Below the pieces are notes generated by a model. That model ran no database searches. It had not been told where the DNA came from and saw only the letters and a list, made by a program, of their open reading frames with translations. From NCBI RefSeq assembly GCF_900187295.1, contig NZ_LT906473.1, forward strand, positions 434,001 to 498,000: a stretch of 64,000 nt of DNA, written 5' to 3'. Each line of letters begins with the position of its first letter. Position 1 is the stretch's first letter. The position numbers and the translations under genes are program-made. The stretch comes from Corynebacterium cystitidis. GTDB taxonomy: Bacteria > Actinomycetota > Actinomycetes > Mycobacteriales > Mycobacteriaceae. Positions 53,964 through 62,247 of the stretch are shown one piece after another.

Positions 53964-54901
53964 GCGACTCTCCTGACGCGGGGGTCGATAACGCGGTACA
54001 GCAGGTCCACCACGAAGTTGACCGTCAGGGTGAACACGACCAGCAACATCATCACAGTCTGCACGGTGGTCAGGTCACGGTTGGCGACCGAGTCAATCAG
54101 CATGGAGCCCAGCCCCGGGATCACAAAGACACGCTCGATCACCACCGCGCCCACGATCAGGCTGGTCAGCTGCAGCCCCGTCACAGTCAGCACGGGTAGT
54201 GCCGCGTTACGCAGGGCGTGGCGGTAGAGCACGTCGCTTATCGACGCACCACTGGCCCGAGCTGTGCGGATATAGTCCTTGTGCAACTCTTCGATGATGG
54301 CGCTGCGCACATAGCGGGTCAGGATTGCGGCCTGAACCAGCGATAACGCGATCACGGGGAGGATCAGGTGGGACACAAACGCGCCGAAATTTTGGTTGGG
54401 TGGGGTCCAGCCGTTAGCGGGCAGCCAGTTCAGGCGCACCGCGAAAACCGCGACTAAAAGTATGCCCACCAGGAAACTCGGCACCGCAATACCCAGCTGG
54501 GTGCCTGCGGAGACCACGGTGGCATCAGGGTGGCCGTCGCGCCGGGCTAAGTAGATGCCGGTGGGGATGGCACCAAGTAGGGAGAGCACCATGGCTGCCA
54601 CGCACAGAATCAGGGAGACTTGGGCGCGGTCGAGCACTAGGGTGGTGATGTTTTGTTGGCTGGCCAGCGAGATGCCGAAGTTGCCGGTGAGAAGCCCGCC
54701 GACCCAGTCGAGGTATTGGGTGATCAGGGGGCGGTCGGTGCCGAGGCGGGAGGAAAGCTCCGCGACTGACTCGTCGGTGGCGGTGATTCCGAGTGCGATG
54801 CGGGCTGGGTCGCCCGGGATTGCGCGCAGGAGCACGAAGATGATCACGCTGGCCAGAAACAGCATGATGGCAAACCGCACAACAAGGCGCATAACTTTCA
54901 T
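53960..54901 (-). CDS. ABC transporter permease, DppB-like
   Basis: This 313-aa permease begins with the DppB-type helix (VVRFAIMLFLASVIIFVLLR) and GDPARIALG, then LGTDRPLITQYLDWVGGLLTGNFG with the GD-x-G region. The EAA loop is TRYVRSAIIEELHKDYIRTA followed by RASGASISDVLYRHALRNAA. It forms the membrane channel with the DppC-like protein. The ATG overlaps the stop of the substrate-binding protein gene by 4 bp, so the whole set is one operon read leftward. Confidence 0.93.
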   Translation of the reverse strand: MKVMRLVVRFAIMLFLASVIIFVLLRAIPGDPARIALGITATDESVAELSSRLGTDRPLITQYLDWVGGLLTGNFGISLASQQNITTLVLDRAQVSLILCVAAMVLSLLGAIPTGIYLARRDGHPDATVVSAGTQLGIAVPSFLVGILLVAVFAVRLNWLPANGWTPPNQNFGAFVSHLILPVIALSLVQAAILTRYVRSAIIEELHKDYIRTARASGASISDVLYRHALRNAALPVLTVTGLQLTSLIVGAVVIERVFVIPGLGSMLIDSVANRDLTTVQTVMMLLVVFTLTVNFVVDLLYRVIDPRVRRVA

Positions 54902-56412
54902 GGGCGATTCACCCCCGCCAGCGGTAGCGCGTCGGTGATCACATCTGCTTTAATGCCTGTGACCCCTGGCGCGGTGAGCACAATATTGGGGCTGTTGGCC
55001 AGCGTTAACGCGCCTGCGTCGGCCATGATCTGGTCCACGGCTGCCTCCATGTGAGTGATCTGGGTTGTAGTGTCTCCTTGGTCGGCGAGCTTAAGGTATT
55101 TGCGCACGTTGGCTGAATCGTAGCCCAGGTAGTAGTCCGGGTTGCCGAATAATGTGGGGATGTCGCGTGGTTCCACATGCGCGATGATGGAAGCTTGGTA
55201 GTTCTGCTGATTCATCACCTGGCCGAGCCACACCGCCGGAAATTCAACGGTTTCGAGGCTTACGCGGAAACCAACCTCGGTCAGCTGCGAGTAGATCAGC
55301 TCGGCGGCTTTCTGCGCGTACGGCAGGCTGGGTACTGAGATGGTTACTTCTGGTGTGCGGCCGGCCAAGAGCTCGTCGGCACGCGCGGGATCAAACGGGT
55401 AGTAGTCGTGGCCGGTGAACCACGGGTCGGATGGTGGCACGGGCGCGCCGCCGGTGTTGGTGCCCATGCCTTCGTAGACCACGTGGTTGAGGGCGTCGCG
55501 GTCGATGGCGTAGGCGGCGGCCTGTCGCACGGTGGGGTCGTCGAACGGGGCGAGGTTATTGTTCATGGAGAAGATCACCTCGCCGTTGGTGGAGCCGACT
55601 TGCACGCCGTATTCGTCTGGCAAGGAATCCAGTAGCTCCGGGGCTTGGAGTGCCCACACCACGTCTACGTCGCCGGCGCGTAAAGCGTTGACGCTGGCCA
55701 CCGAGTCGGCGAAGTAGCGGATGGCGGCGTCGTGATGCGCAGGTGTAGACCAGTAGTCGTCGCGGGCGGAAAAAACGATGGACTCGCCCACGTTGAAACG
55801 GTCCACCGTGTAGGGCCCGGTGCCGATCGGATCCGTGGCTAAGGTGTCGATGCCCGCAGGCGTCATCATCGCCCCCGTCAGTGTTCCCATCGACCATAAC
55901 CACCGGTTTGATGGGGCACTCAGCGTGACCACTAGAGTGTGCTTATCGACGACATTTACCGACGCAACCGGGTCCATGTGCGCCTTCAAACCATTGGTCC
56001 ACTCGTTTTTCACATAGTTAATGGAAAACGCGGCTGTTTCAGCAGTGAACTCGTCACCATTGGAAAACTGCACCCCGTGGCGCAGATGGAAGGTGTAGCG
56101 CAGGCCATCGTCGTCACGCTCGACGCGTTCGGCGAGGTGGGGGACGGGTTGGCCGTGCTCGTCGATACGCACCAGCGTTTCATAGACGTTAGACATCAGT
56201 GCTTGTGGAATTGCGGCTCCACCTGTGGTGGTGAAATCCAGGCTGGCGGGGGCGCCGGATGTGCCGACGACCACTCCCGCACCCGCGACACGTCCCACCT
56301 GTGTGGCCGTGGAACCAGCAGAGCATGACGCTAGCATACCGGCGGCGGTCAACGCTGCGGCAACGCGAGGAACGGTGCGGGCGGAGCTGCGGGCGACCCT
56401 GTTCATTGCCAT
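54898..56412 (-). CDS. Solute-binding lipoprotein of the dipeptide ABC transporter (SBP family 5)
   Basis: This is a 504-aa lipoprotein. The ATG is at 56412 or 56406, since TATTAT (56424-56429, minus) is a likely -10. The signal sequence ends in the lipobox LASC, so the mature protein is lipid-anchored outside the membrane. SBP_bac_5 landmarks: DEHGQPVPHLAERVERDDDG, YTFHLRHGVQFSNGDEFTAE, GTGPYTVDRFNVGESIVFSA and PTVRQAAAYAIDRDALN. The family delivers peptides, nickel or other solutes. No specificity is apparent. First gene of the operon, with a GntR pseudogene upstream. Confidence 0.93.
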   Translation of the reverse strand: MAMNRVARSSARTVPRVAAALTAAGMLASCSAGSTATQVGRVAGAGVVVGTSGAPASLDFTTTGGAAIPQALMSNVYETLVRIDEHGQPVPHLAERVERDDDGLRYTFHLRHGVQFSNGDEFTAETAAFSINYVKNEWTNGLKAHMDPVASVNVVDKHTLVVTLSAPSNRWLWSMGTLTGAMMTPAGIDTLATDPIGTGPYTVDRFNVGESIVFSARDDYWSTPAHHDAAIRYFADSVASVNALRAGDVDVVWALQAPELLDSLPDEYGVQVGSTNGEVIFSMNNNLAPFDDPTVRQAAAYAIDRDALNHVVYEGMGTNTGGAPVPPSDPWFTGHDYYPFDPARADELLAGRTPEVTISVPSLPYAQKAAELIYSQLTEVGFRVSLETVEFPAVWLGQVMNQQNYQASIIAHVEPRDIPTLFGNPDYYLGYDSANVRKYLKLADQGDTTTQITHMEAAVDQIMADAGALTLANSPNIVLTAPGVTGIKADVITDALPLAGVNRP

Positions 56413-56447
56413 GGCTGAACACAATAATATGGTCCGGCGGAAGAAAC

Positions 56448-56988
56448 CTATTCGCAGACTTGCATCATTGAGATCGCCTGCGGATTTCCGCGTGGCGTAG
56501 TGACAGCGAAACTCGCCTTATCGAACAGGTAGCGGTCATCCGACGACTCAATGGGGGTGCCGTCGGCTGTGAATGCGTGGCGGCGAACTCGCAGCATTGG
56601 TGTGCCGGAATCCACCCCTAAAGGAGGGCGTCTTCATCGGTAGCGCCAATCGCATCGATGGTGCGCGTCACATGGTCGATGTCTACGCCGGCTGCGAGGA
56701 GCCGGGAGTAGATGGAACCAGAATCGGTGTCGAAATTCATGAGGTGCTGGCCTGTTTCCAGGTTGTAGTTGAGTCGTTCGACCATGGCTGGTTCGCCATC
56801 CATGAGCCGGAGGTGACAAGTCCTTCGGATCGCAGCGTAGCTACAGCTTGTCGGACTGTGCCTCGCGCCGTACCGAATTGGCGGCATAACGCGGACTCGG
56901 AGGGGATTGCGTCGCCGGGGGCATAAACGCCGTCGCGGATCGCCGAACGAAGGTAGGCAGCAATGTCTTGGTTGGTCACGTGGCTCAT
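56448..56988 (-). pseudogene. Broken GntR/UTRA-family regulator
   Basis: Three pieces of one GntR regulator lie in three frames. The winged HTH (from ATG 56988, with GAAGGAAG upstream) reads DIAAYLRSAIRDGVYAPGDA and AVATLRSEGLVTSG. Near 56815 the frame shifts and about 55-60 linker residues are missing compared with the intact GntR at 58181. The UTRA part then reads DGEPAMVERLNYNLETGQHL. Near 56620 a second shift leads to GVDSGTPMLRVRRHAFTADG and a stop at 56448. The gene is therefore dead, though a short HTH-only peptide of 83 aa could still be made. Confidence 0.85.
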
Positions 56989-57078
56989 GGTGCTTCCTTC
57001 TACGACTTGTCTATTCCTTCCTCACACGATTGATCGTAGCGAAGGTCGGCCCAGAATTTCCGGCCTATCCCTACTATC

Positions 57079-57228
57079 CCTACTGAACTGGAATCAGCCC
57101 AGCGGGCGGGCGCGACGTCGGTAGGAGTGCTCACCGGTCATGTGACGGCTGAGCAGTTCACGGAGTATGGTGCTGATCTTGTGCTCAGTTCAGCAGCGGA
57201 TCTGCCTGCCCATGAGGTCATGGCATAG
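57079..57228 (+). pseudogene. C-terminal fragment of a HAD phosphatase (PhnX-like)
   Basis: This frame reads PTELESAQRAGATSVGVLTG, then HVTAEQFTEYGADLVLSSAA and a stop. The DLESAxxAG and SVGVLTG patterns are those of the C-terminal part of HAD-fold phosphonatase-like hydrolases. The catalytic N-terminal DxDG region is absent upstream, where only a few repeated CTATCCCTA-like bases occur. The fragment ends 1 bp before the ATG of the alcohol-dehydrogenase pseudogene, so they were probably one operon. Confidence 0.65.
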
Positions 57229-58146
57229 ATGGATGCAGGCGCGCTGGTGTAGCACGGTAACCAAGACTTCGGGTTAGTCCGCGTTCCTATTCCAGAACTC
57301 GGTCCGGATGAGTTGATCGTCGAGATGACCGCCGCAACGATCTGCGGGTCGGACCGGCACACCGTGTCTGGAAGTCGATCGGCGCCAAGGCCGTCCATTC
57401 TGGGGCACGAAGGGGTTGGAACCGTGATCGAGTCGCGGCGCGACGTGTGTGAGCCGGGCCAGCGCGTGGTGTTTTCTGTAGCCGCAGTCTGTGGGCGCTG
57501 CGACAACTGCCAGCGTGGGCTAACCGCGAAGTGTCGCTCGGTTGCTAAGGCAGGTCACGAACGTTTCGACGGGCCCTGGCCTTTGTCAGGAACCTTCGCT
57601 ACTCACATGCATGTGGTGAAAGGTCAAAAAGCTTCTGTCGTGCCGGACACTGTGTCAGATGCGGTGGCGGCAACGGCAGGATGCGCCGTGGCAACAGTCA
57701 TGGCAGTTATGGAGGCGGCAGGGCCCGTTGCTGGCCGCACCGTGTTAGTCAACGGTGTGGGCATGCTTGGGCTTGTCGCTGTGGCGGACCGTCTTGCACC
57801 CACCGCGGTCGGCCTTCACGCCGATGTTGTTTTAGAACTTTCGGGTGTCCGCCGGGGCGTGATCGACGCGTTGGGGACACTGAACGTCGGCGGTACCGCG
57901 GTCTTGGCGGGTTCGGTGATTCCGACTGCGGAGGTGCCACTAGACCCCGAATGGATCGTCCGTGGTTGGCGCACTGTGACAGGTGTCCATAATTATGAGC
58001 CGCATCACCTCGACCAAGCCGCGGAGTTCCTCGCTGAGGTGGATCTGCCCTGGGATGCCATCTTGGCTAGCCCGATCACTTTGGAGGAGTTGCCCGCTGC
58101 TTTTACGCGTAACGACGATCACCTACGCGTCGTCGTTAAGCTCTAA
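57229..58146 (+). pseudogene. Zinc-type alcohol dehydrogenase with in-frame TAG and internal deletion
   Basis: This frame gives a medium-chain dehydrogenase. Its natural ATG (57229) is followed after six codons by TAG at 57250-57252, probably a former Trp codon in ALVxHGN. Beyond it come VRVPIPELGPDELIVEM, the zinc Cys/His in TICGSDRH and LGHEGVG, and structural-zinc cysteines in CGRCDNCQRGLTAKC. The cofactor domain reads VNGVGMLGLVAVADRLAPTA and jumps to ADVVLELSG, so about 40 residues of the Rossmann fold are missing. It resembles the phosphonate-associated dehydrogenases (TIGR03366). A TTG at 57313 could restart translation but would not restore function. Confidence 0.75.
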
Positions 58147-58180
58147 TTTCTGGGGACGGTGCCCCAGCTGGCCGGGTGGC

Positions 58181-58975
58181 TCAGGCACGTACCGCGGCCT
58201 TTTCTAAGTTCCGGTCGTAGTCGGTGGGGATGTTCACCCACAGCGGCGAGGAAGAACCACGCACATTGTTCATGCCTAATTGAATTTTGTCGCTGCGGTA
58301 ACGGTAATCCGCGAGCTCGATCGGCTGGCCCGAATGTGTATAGCAGCGCATCAGCATGCGAAACAGTGGGTAGCCCTGTTCTACCTCGAGGGCCTCTGCG
58401 TCTTCTTTCGAAGCTGGAATAGCAACCAGAGTGCGTGACATGTTATTGAAGTCCACACCCAAGCGCAGCAGATGGCGGTGGATGGAGCCGGTGTCAGTGT
58501 TGAAATCTAATAGGTGGCGGCCGATGTCGGCGGGGAAGTGCATGCGTTCGACCATGACAGGTTCGCCGTCGGCACTGCGCACGCGGTGCACTGAGACAAT
58601 TGCGTCACCCTTTCTCATTTCGAGCGCCTCAGCTATCTCGCCGGACGCCGGCTGGCGTGTCATGCCTAGGGTTTTCTGACCAGGTTTCTTGCCCAGCGCT
58701 TTGAGCCAGGCAGTGACGGAGAAGACAGCGTCGAAAGACTCAGTGGGGGTGTTCTCTAAAACGATGGAGCGGCGCCCGCGCCCTGAGGAAATCAAACCTT
58801 CTGACCGTAGCGTGGACATCGCCTGGCGTACGGGGCCACGTGAGGAAGCGAATTGTTGGCATAATTCGGCTTCTGATGGTAGTGGATCACCGGGTTGGTA
58901 GCGGCCCGTGAAGATTTCCTGCCTGATGAACTCCGCGATTTCCTCATGTTGCTGGGGTGGCCTGAGTCTCGACAT
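58181..58975 (-). CDS. GntR/UTRA-family transcriptional regulator
   Basis: This is an intact 264-aa GntR regulator of the HutC/UTRA type. The ATG at 58975 is preferred over 59005, since AAAGAGGA stands 5 nt before it. The winged HTH reads EIAEFIRQEIFTGRYQPGDP and SEAELCQQFASSRGPVRQAM. The UTRA sensor domain spans about residues 95-245 (SADGEPVMVERMHFPADIGR, DTGSIHRHLLRLGVDFNNMS). It is closely similar in plan to the broken GntR at 56448, so the two are probably duplicates flanking the dehydrogenase pseudogene. The ligand is unknown; a phosphonate or amino-sugar compound is possible. Confidence 0.92.
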   Translation of the reverse strand: MSRLRPPQQHEEIAEFIRQEIFTGRYQPGDPLPSEAELCQQFASSRGPVRQAMSTLRSEGLISSGRGRRSIVLENTPTESFDAVFSVTAWLKALGKKPGQKTLGMTRQPASGEIAEALEMRKGDAIVSVHRVRSADGEPVMVERMHFPADIGRHLLDFNTDTGSIHRHLLRLGVDFNNMSRTLVAIPASKEDAEALEVEQGYPLFRMLMRCYTHSGQPIELADYRYRSDKIQLGMNNVRGSSSPLWVNIPTDYDRNLEKAAVRA

Positions 58976-59680
58976 ATTTATCCTCTTTCTCAATGTTGGG
59001 TGCACCGGTGTTCTGGTGTCTGGTCCACCCTTTTCATTTTTTCACGGGTGTAGAGCAACACGGTAAAGCTTTCCATGGCATCTATCGCTTATTGATTGTA
59101 CTGCTTTTTATAGCCAGGGAAAAAACGTGATTCCGCAATTAATAATGAAAATCATATTCTCATCGGGAGGGGGTGATTTTGTTGCTTGAATGTCCTGTGT
59201 CTGGGCTGGCAGGGGTGTTTTTTCCATTACCCCGGGAGTATTAGGGGGCAGCTGATAGCCTTTACCTTGGGAAAAGCTAGCCCTAAAGGGGGGTGCTCAC
59301 GTTTGGGTGTTCTTCGGTTAAGTGGCTAAATAAGTGCTCTAATGTGCTACGGCTATTGCATTCGTTTTTCATTAGCGCAGGGGTGGGGAAGGCTGGCAGG
59401 GGCAGCTATGCAATGGTTTGTCGGCGCTATCTTTACGAGAACGGGTGCAAAAAGTTGTTCTGCCACCGAAGTAAGGTGGCAGAAGCAAGCGCGAACACCG
59501 TCAGCGCCTATAGTCGGCGCTTTTCGTCAGCATGGACAGAAGGCGTACGAAAGTTGTGTTAGCTAGTGCAGACCTGCATGGGTGCGGTTGGTAGGGAACT
59601 CGGTCAGGGCGCAGGGCCGCAGGGCGTATAAATGCGGTCGGCTAAATGTGGTCGGCGGGATGTGTGTGGACGGGGCTGTA
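58976..59680. other. Long AT-richer intergenic region with hairpins, possible small RNA
   Basis: No protein gene is supported; the frames at 59293-59566 lack family features. The GntR leader comes first, then AT-rich sequence near 59100-59160. On the plus strand a perfect 10-bp stem TTCTGCCACC / GGTGGCAGAA (59458-59484) is followed by a terminator-like hairpin (59503-59524), as expected for the end of an unannotated rightward transcript. The composition differs from the housekeeping part of the window. Confidence 0.5.
59503..59524 (+). terminator. Orphan Rho-independent terminator
   Basis: AGCGCC / GGCGCT encloses a TATAGTC loop and is followed by TTT. No plus-strand protein gene ends here, so it may close a small RNA. 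Confidence 0.6.
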
Positions 59681-60931
59681 TTATCTTCTTTCCCAAACCT
59701 CACGAATGGTGTGCACTGGCAGGCCAGATTCTGACAGCAGGCGCATGTGCTCAGTAAAGTCAGCGGTTGTGACTGTCTCGGGCACACCATCCGAGCTGTC
59801 CATCAGATTGTGGTACACCATGATCAGCCAGGTTTTGTTAGCTACCGCGCGAGCAAGGGCGTTGTGCACTTGTTGCACTGTAGTAGAGCTGATCACATAA
59901 AACACTCGCAGGCGATATGGGTCGCCGGGTTGCACTGTTTCATTGTCATGCTCAATGGTGCGGGCTGTGTCAAAGTGGGTACGCACTACTTCAAGAACTT
60001 CTCGGTTGTAGCGGCCAAGCGGATAGGAGAAGTGATTCATGCCTCGACTAATCCCGTTATCTACCATGTATTTTTTCGTGTTTGCCAGTTCTGTGGCGAG
60101 GTGGCCTGGGGAAAAACTGGTCAAAGGAACAGAGCCGTGGCTGCCGATATCCCACCCGTGCACATTCTGCAGCTCTTGAATTTGGCTAATACTCATTCGG
60201 TTGGCTTCCCCAACCCTTTCTGGGATCACATACGAAACGCCGGTACGTATCCCATAGTTCTGCATGATGGGTAGCGCTACGGTGTAGTCGCTCAGCCAAC
60301 CATCGTCGAATACTACGGTTGCCACACCTGCGGTTGCTTCAGGGATAGTGCTCATGTGCCGGAAGATGACAGTGTTTTCACCACCACGCCCGGAAACCTT
60401 CAGCTCGATGCGCTCGATTGAGGCCCAGTCAGGGCTTCCCGCTGTCGAACGTATATTGAATTTTGTGGTGGTGACTATATTGTCGCCTCCGGCCCGGAAT
60501 GTTCGGAAGTCACGCACAATGTCGACGCGAAAATAGCTGCCTAAATCTGTGTAGGCCTGCAGTATTAATGACTCGATCCGATTAAAGTTGCCTGCGTCAA
60601 TCACAAAAGAGAAATCTTGGCCGGCAAAATCAAATGGGCCGGTCAGCTCGAACACGCTTTCTTCGCCTGCGATACCGCTGGTGGAGAGGAAGATAGTTTC
60701 GGGTAATAGTCCGGGGCCTGACGGGATGGGACCCGGCGTGGGTGTCGGTGTCGGTTGGGGGCGATCAGGCGTTGGCCACGGCGATGATGAAAGGCCAAGG
60801 TTGCTGCTCAGACGGCTAGAAGCCAGAGCTGGTGATGTGGACAGGCCCGCGATCGCGGCTGTTGTGAGAGCACTAGTTGTGAGGAAAGAACGACGGGAGA
60901 CGGTGCGGGAGTGGGGCTTGTGGTGCGACAT
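59681..60931 (-). CDS. Tat-exported NodB-fold polysaccharide deacetylase-like protein
   Basis: This is a 416-aa exported protein. A Tat signal (SRRSFLTTS, Arg13-Arg14) and a hydrophobic stretch ending near PALA are followed by a PTPTPTPGP linker. A beta-rich region (about 75-195) precedes the NodB domain. The first motif is VVFDDGW (Asp209, Asp210). The metal-binding second motif normally contains two His four residues apart; here it is GSHGSVPL, with His265 but Pro at the second position, so catalysis is doubtful. MNHFSYPLGRYN is the later motif. AAAGGAG precedes the ATG. It follows galU by 63 bp on the same strand, probably one operon for an envelope polysaccharide. Confidence 0.85.
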   Translation of the reverse strand: MSHHKPHSRTVSRRSFLTTSALTTAAIAGLSTSPALASSRLSSNLGLSSSPWPTPDRPQPTPTPTPGPIPSGPGLLPETIFLSTSGIAGEESVFELTGPFDFAGQDFSFVIDAGNFNRIESLILQAYTDLGSYFRVDIVRDFRTFRAGGDNIVTTTKFNIRSTAGSPDWASIERIELKVSGRGGENTVIFRHMSTIPEATAGVATVVFDDGWLSDYTVALPIMQNYGIRTGVSYVIPERVGEANRMSISQIQELQNVHGWDIGSHGSVPLTSFSPGHLATELANTKKYMVDNGISRGMNHFSYPLGRYNREVLEVVRTHFDTARTIEHDNETVQPGDPYRLRVFYVISSTTVQQVHNALARAVANKTWLIMVYHNLMDSSDGVPETVTTADFTEHMRLLSESGLPVHTIREVWERR

Positions 60932-60994
60932 AGGTTCTCCTTTGGGAGTAAATGTTTGGGATTAAATGTATGAAGGGAGAGGTGTGTTGTAGAA

Positions 60995-61906
60995 CTAACT
61001 GGTTTCTCTCCGGATAATGTGGTGGAGGTCAGACAAAACAAGGTCGCGTAGACCGGAGTCCTCGGCTAACGCCATTTCTACGTTGGCAATGATAAATCCG
61101 TGAGGAGTGCCCAAATCCAAGCGCATTCCTTTGTGGACAAGGATGTGGACGGGATGGCCTTGTTTGCTCAGATCCGCGATGGCATCGGTGAGTTGAATTT
61201 CTCCACCTTTTCCTGGTTGGACCTTGTGGAGTGCGGGAAAAACCTCGCGGCTTAGCACGTAGCGCCCAGCAGCGGCCAGATTGGAGGGGGCGTCAGCTGG
61301 ATCTGGTTTTTCTACCATCCCGAGCACGCGCCGTACTTCGCAGCCATCAATATGCTGGGGATCTTCCACCTCAAAAATGCCGTATTTGCTGGAATCTTGG
61401 GGCTCGATCTCAATGGCGCACAGCACTGAACCGCCGAGCCGGGCTCGAATCGTGGCCATTTTCGCCAAAACATCAGTTGGAATCACGAGGTCATCGGGAA
61501 GGGCGACAGCGAAAGATTCGTCGTCTCCGATTAATTCTTCGGCTTGTGCCACTGCGTGCCCGAGGCCTAATGGCTCTTGCTGGACGACATTGGTCACGTG
61601 GATAATGTTCGGAATATTTTCTACTGTCTGTGCTAAAGCATCTTTTCCTTTGTTGCGGAGATGATTGACAAGATCGTTGCTCGCGGAGAAGTGTTGATGC
61701 ACTGACTGCTTCTGTGGGGAGCGGACGATGATTAGGTCGGATGCCCCTACTGCAGCTGCCTCTTCTGCGATGAGTTGGATACTTGGTTTGTTGACTACCG
61801 GTAGTAGTTCTTTGGCGACACTGCGGGTGAAGGGTAACATGCGTGTTCCTAAGCCTGCAGAAGGAACCACGACCTTACCGACGGGTACTTGATCCATGTA
61901 GGTCAC
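60995..61906 (-). CDS. galU: UTP-glucose-1-phosphate uridylyltransferase
   Basis: GalU (303 aa) makes UDP-glucose from UTP and glucose 1-phosphate. It has the nucleotide-binding start VVPSAGLGTRMLPFTRSVAK followed by ELLPVVNKPSIQLIAEEA, then AVALPDDLVIP, and GRYVLSREVFPALHKVQPG with GEIQLTDAI, all typical. The start has GAGGAG about 9 nt upstream. UDP-glucose is the substrate of the Ugd enzyme encoded divergently at 62248, so the two together supply UDP-glucuronate. It may be a second galU copy, since corynebacteria usually have another elsewhere; that cannot be tested here. Confidence 0.95.
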   Translation of the reverse strand: MTYMDQVPVGKVVVPSAGLGTRMLPFTRSVAKELLPVVNKPSIQLIAEEAAAVGASDLIIVRSPQKQSVHQHFSASNDLVNHLRNKGKDALAQTVENIPNIIHVTNVVQQEPLGLGHAVAQAEELIGDDESFAVALPDDLVIPTDVLAKMATIRARLGGSVLCAIEIEPQDSSKYGIFEVEDPQHIDGCEVRRVLGMVEKPDPADAPSNLAAAGRYVLSREVFPALHKVQPGKGGEIQLTDAIADLSKQGHPVHILVHKGMRLDLGTPHGFIIANVEMALAEDSGLRDLVLSDLHHIIRRETS

Positions 61907-62247
61907 TCCTCATCTTGTGTGTATCTGTGTTGAGCTGATTAATTTCTCTTACGCTAACTTACTGTCACTTCAATACTTCCTCAGCTTTCATTGAATATGC
62001 TTACCTGAAGGATCATGTCCCACACTAGCCTGAATGTATGGACAATTCATGGCTGGCGGGTGTGAACTTTTTTTCTTGAGGCGGCTTCGTAGGTTGGACG
62101 CTTCTTGTGCTTTGCCTTGGAGGGGCCTAATTGTTCGTGGAAAAATCTATGAAACTCTCCCACCCTCTAAGTTGTCAAGACATTATTGCCTGTTTTGGAT
62201 TATCATCGCGCTAGACGCACTCACAATTCGGTAGATAAAGAGGATGT
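61907..62247. other. Divergent galU-ugd intergenic region with possible ugd promoter
   Basis: No gene is supported. The sequence is AT-rich with long T runs. TTGTCA (62172-62177) and TTGGAT (62195-62200), 17 bp apart, could be the ugd promoter. AAAGAGGA close to the ATG is its ribosome binding site. The open frame at 62034-62234 has no features of a real gene. Confidence 0.45.

Noticed and set aside
57313..58146. Functional alcohol dehydrogenase starting at TTG 57313
   Set aside because: It lacks the first GroES-like strands and the central cofactor segment; the in-frame TAG at 57250 explains the apparent late start.
59293..59566. Plus-strand open frames of 74-89 codons
   Set aside because: The residues show no family features, and two hairpins lie inside the frames. 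A small RNA is more likely.
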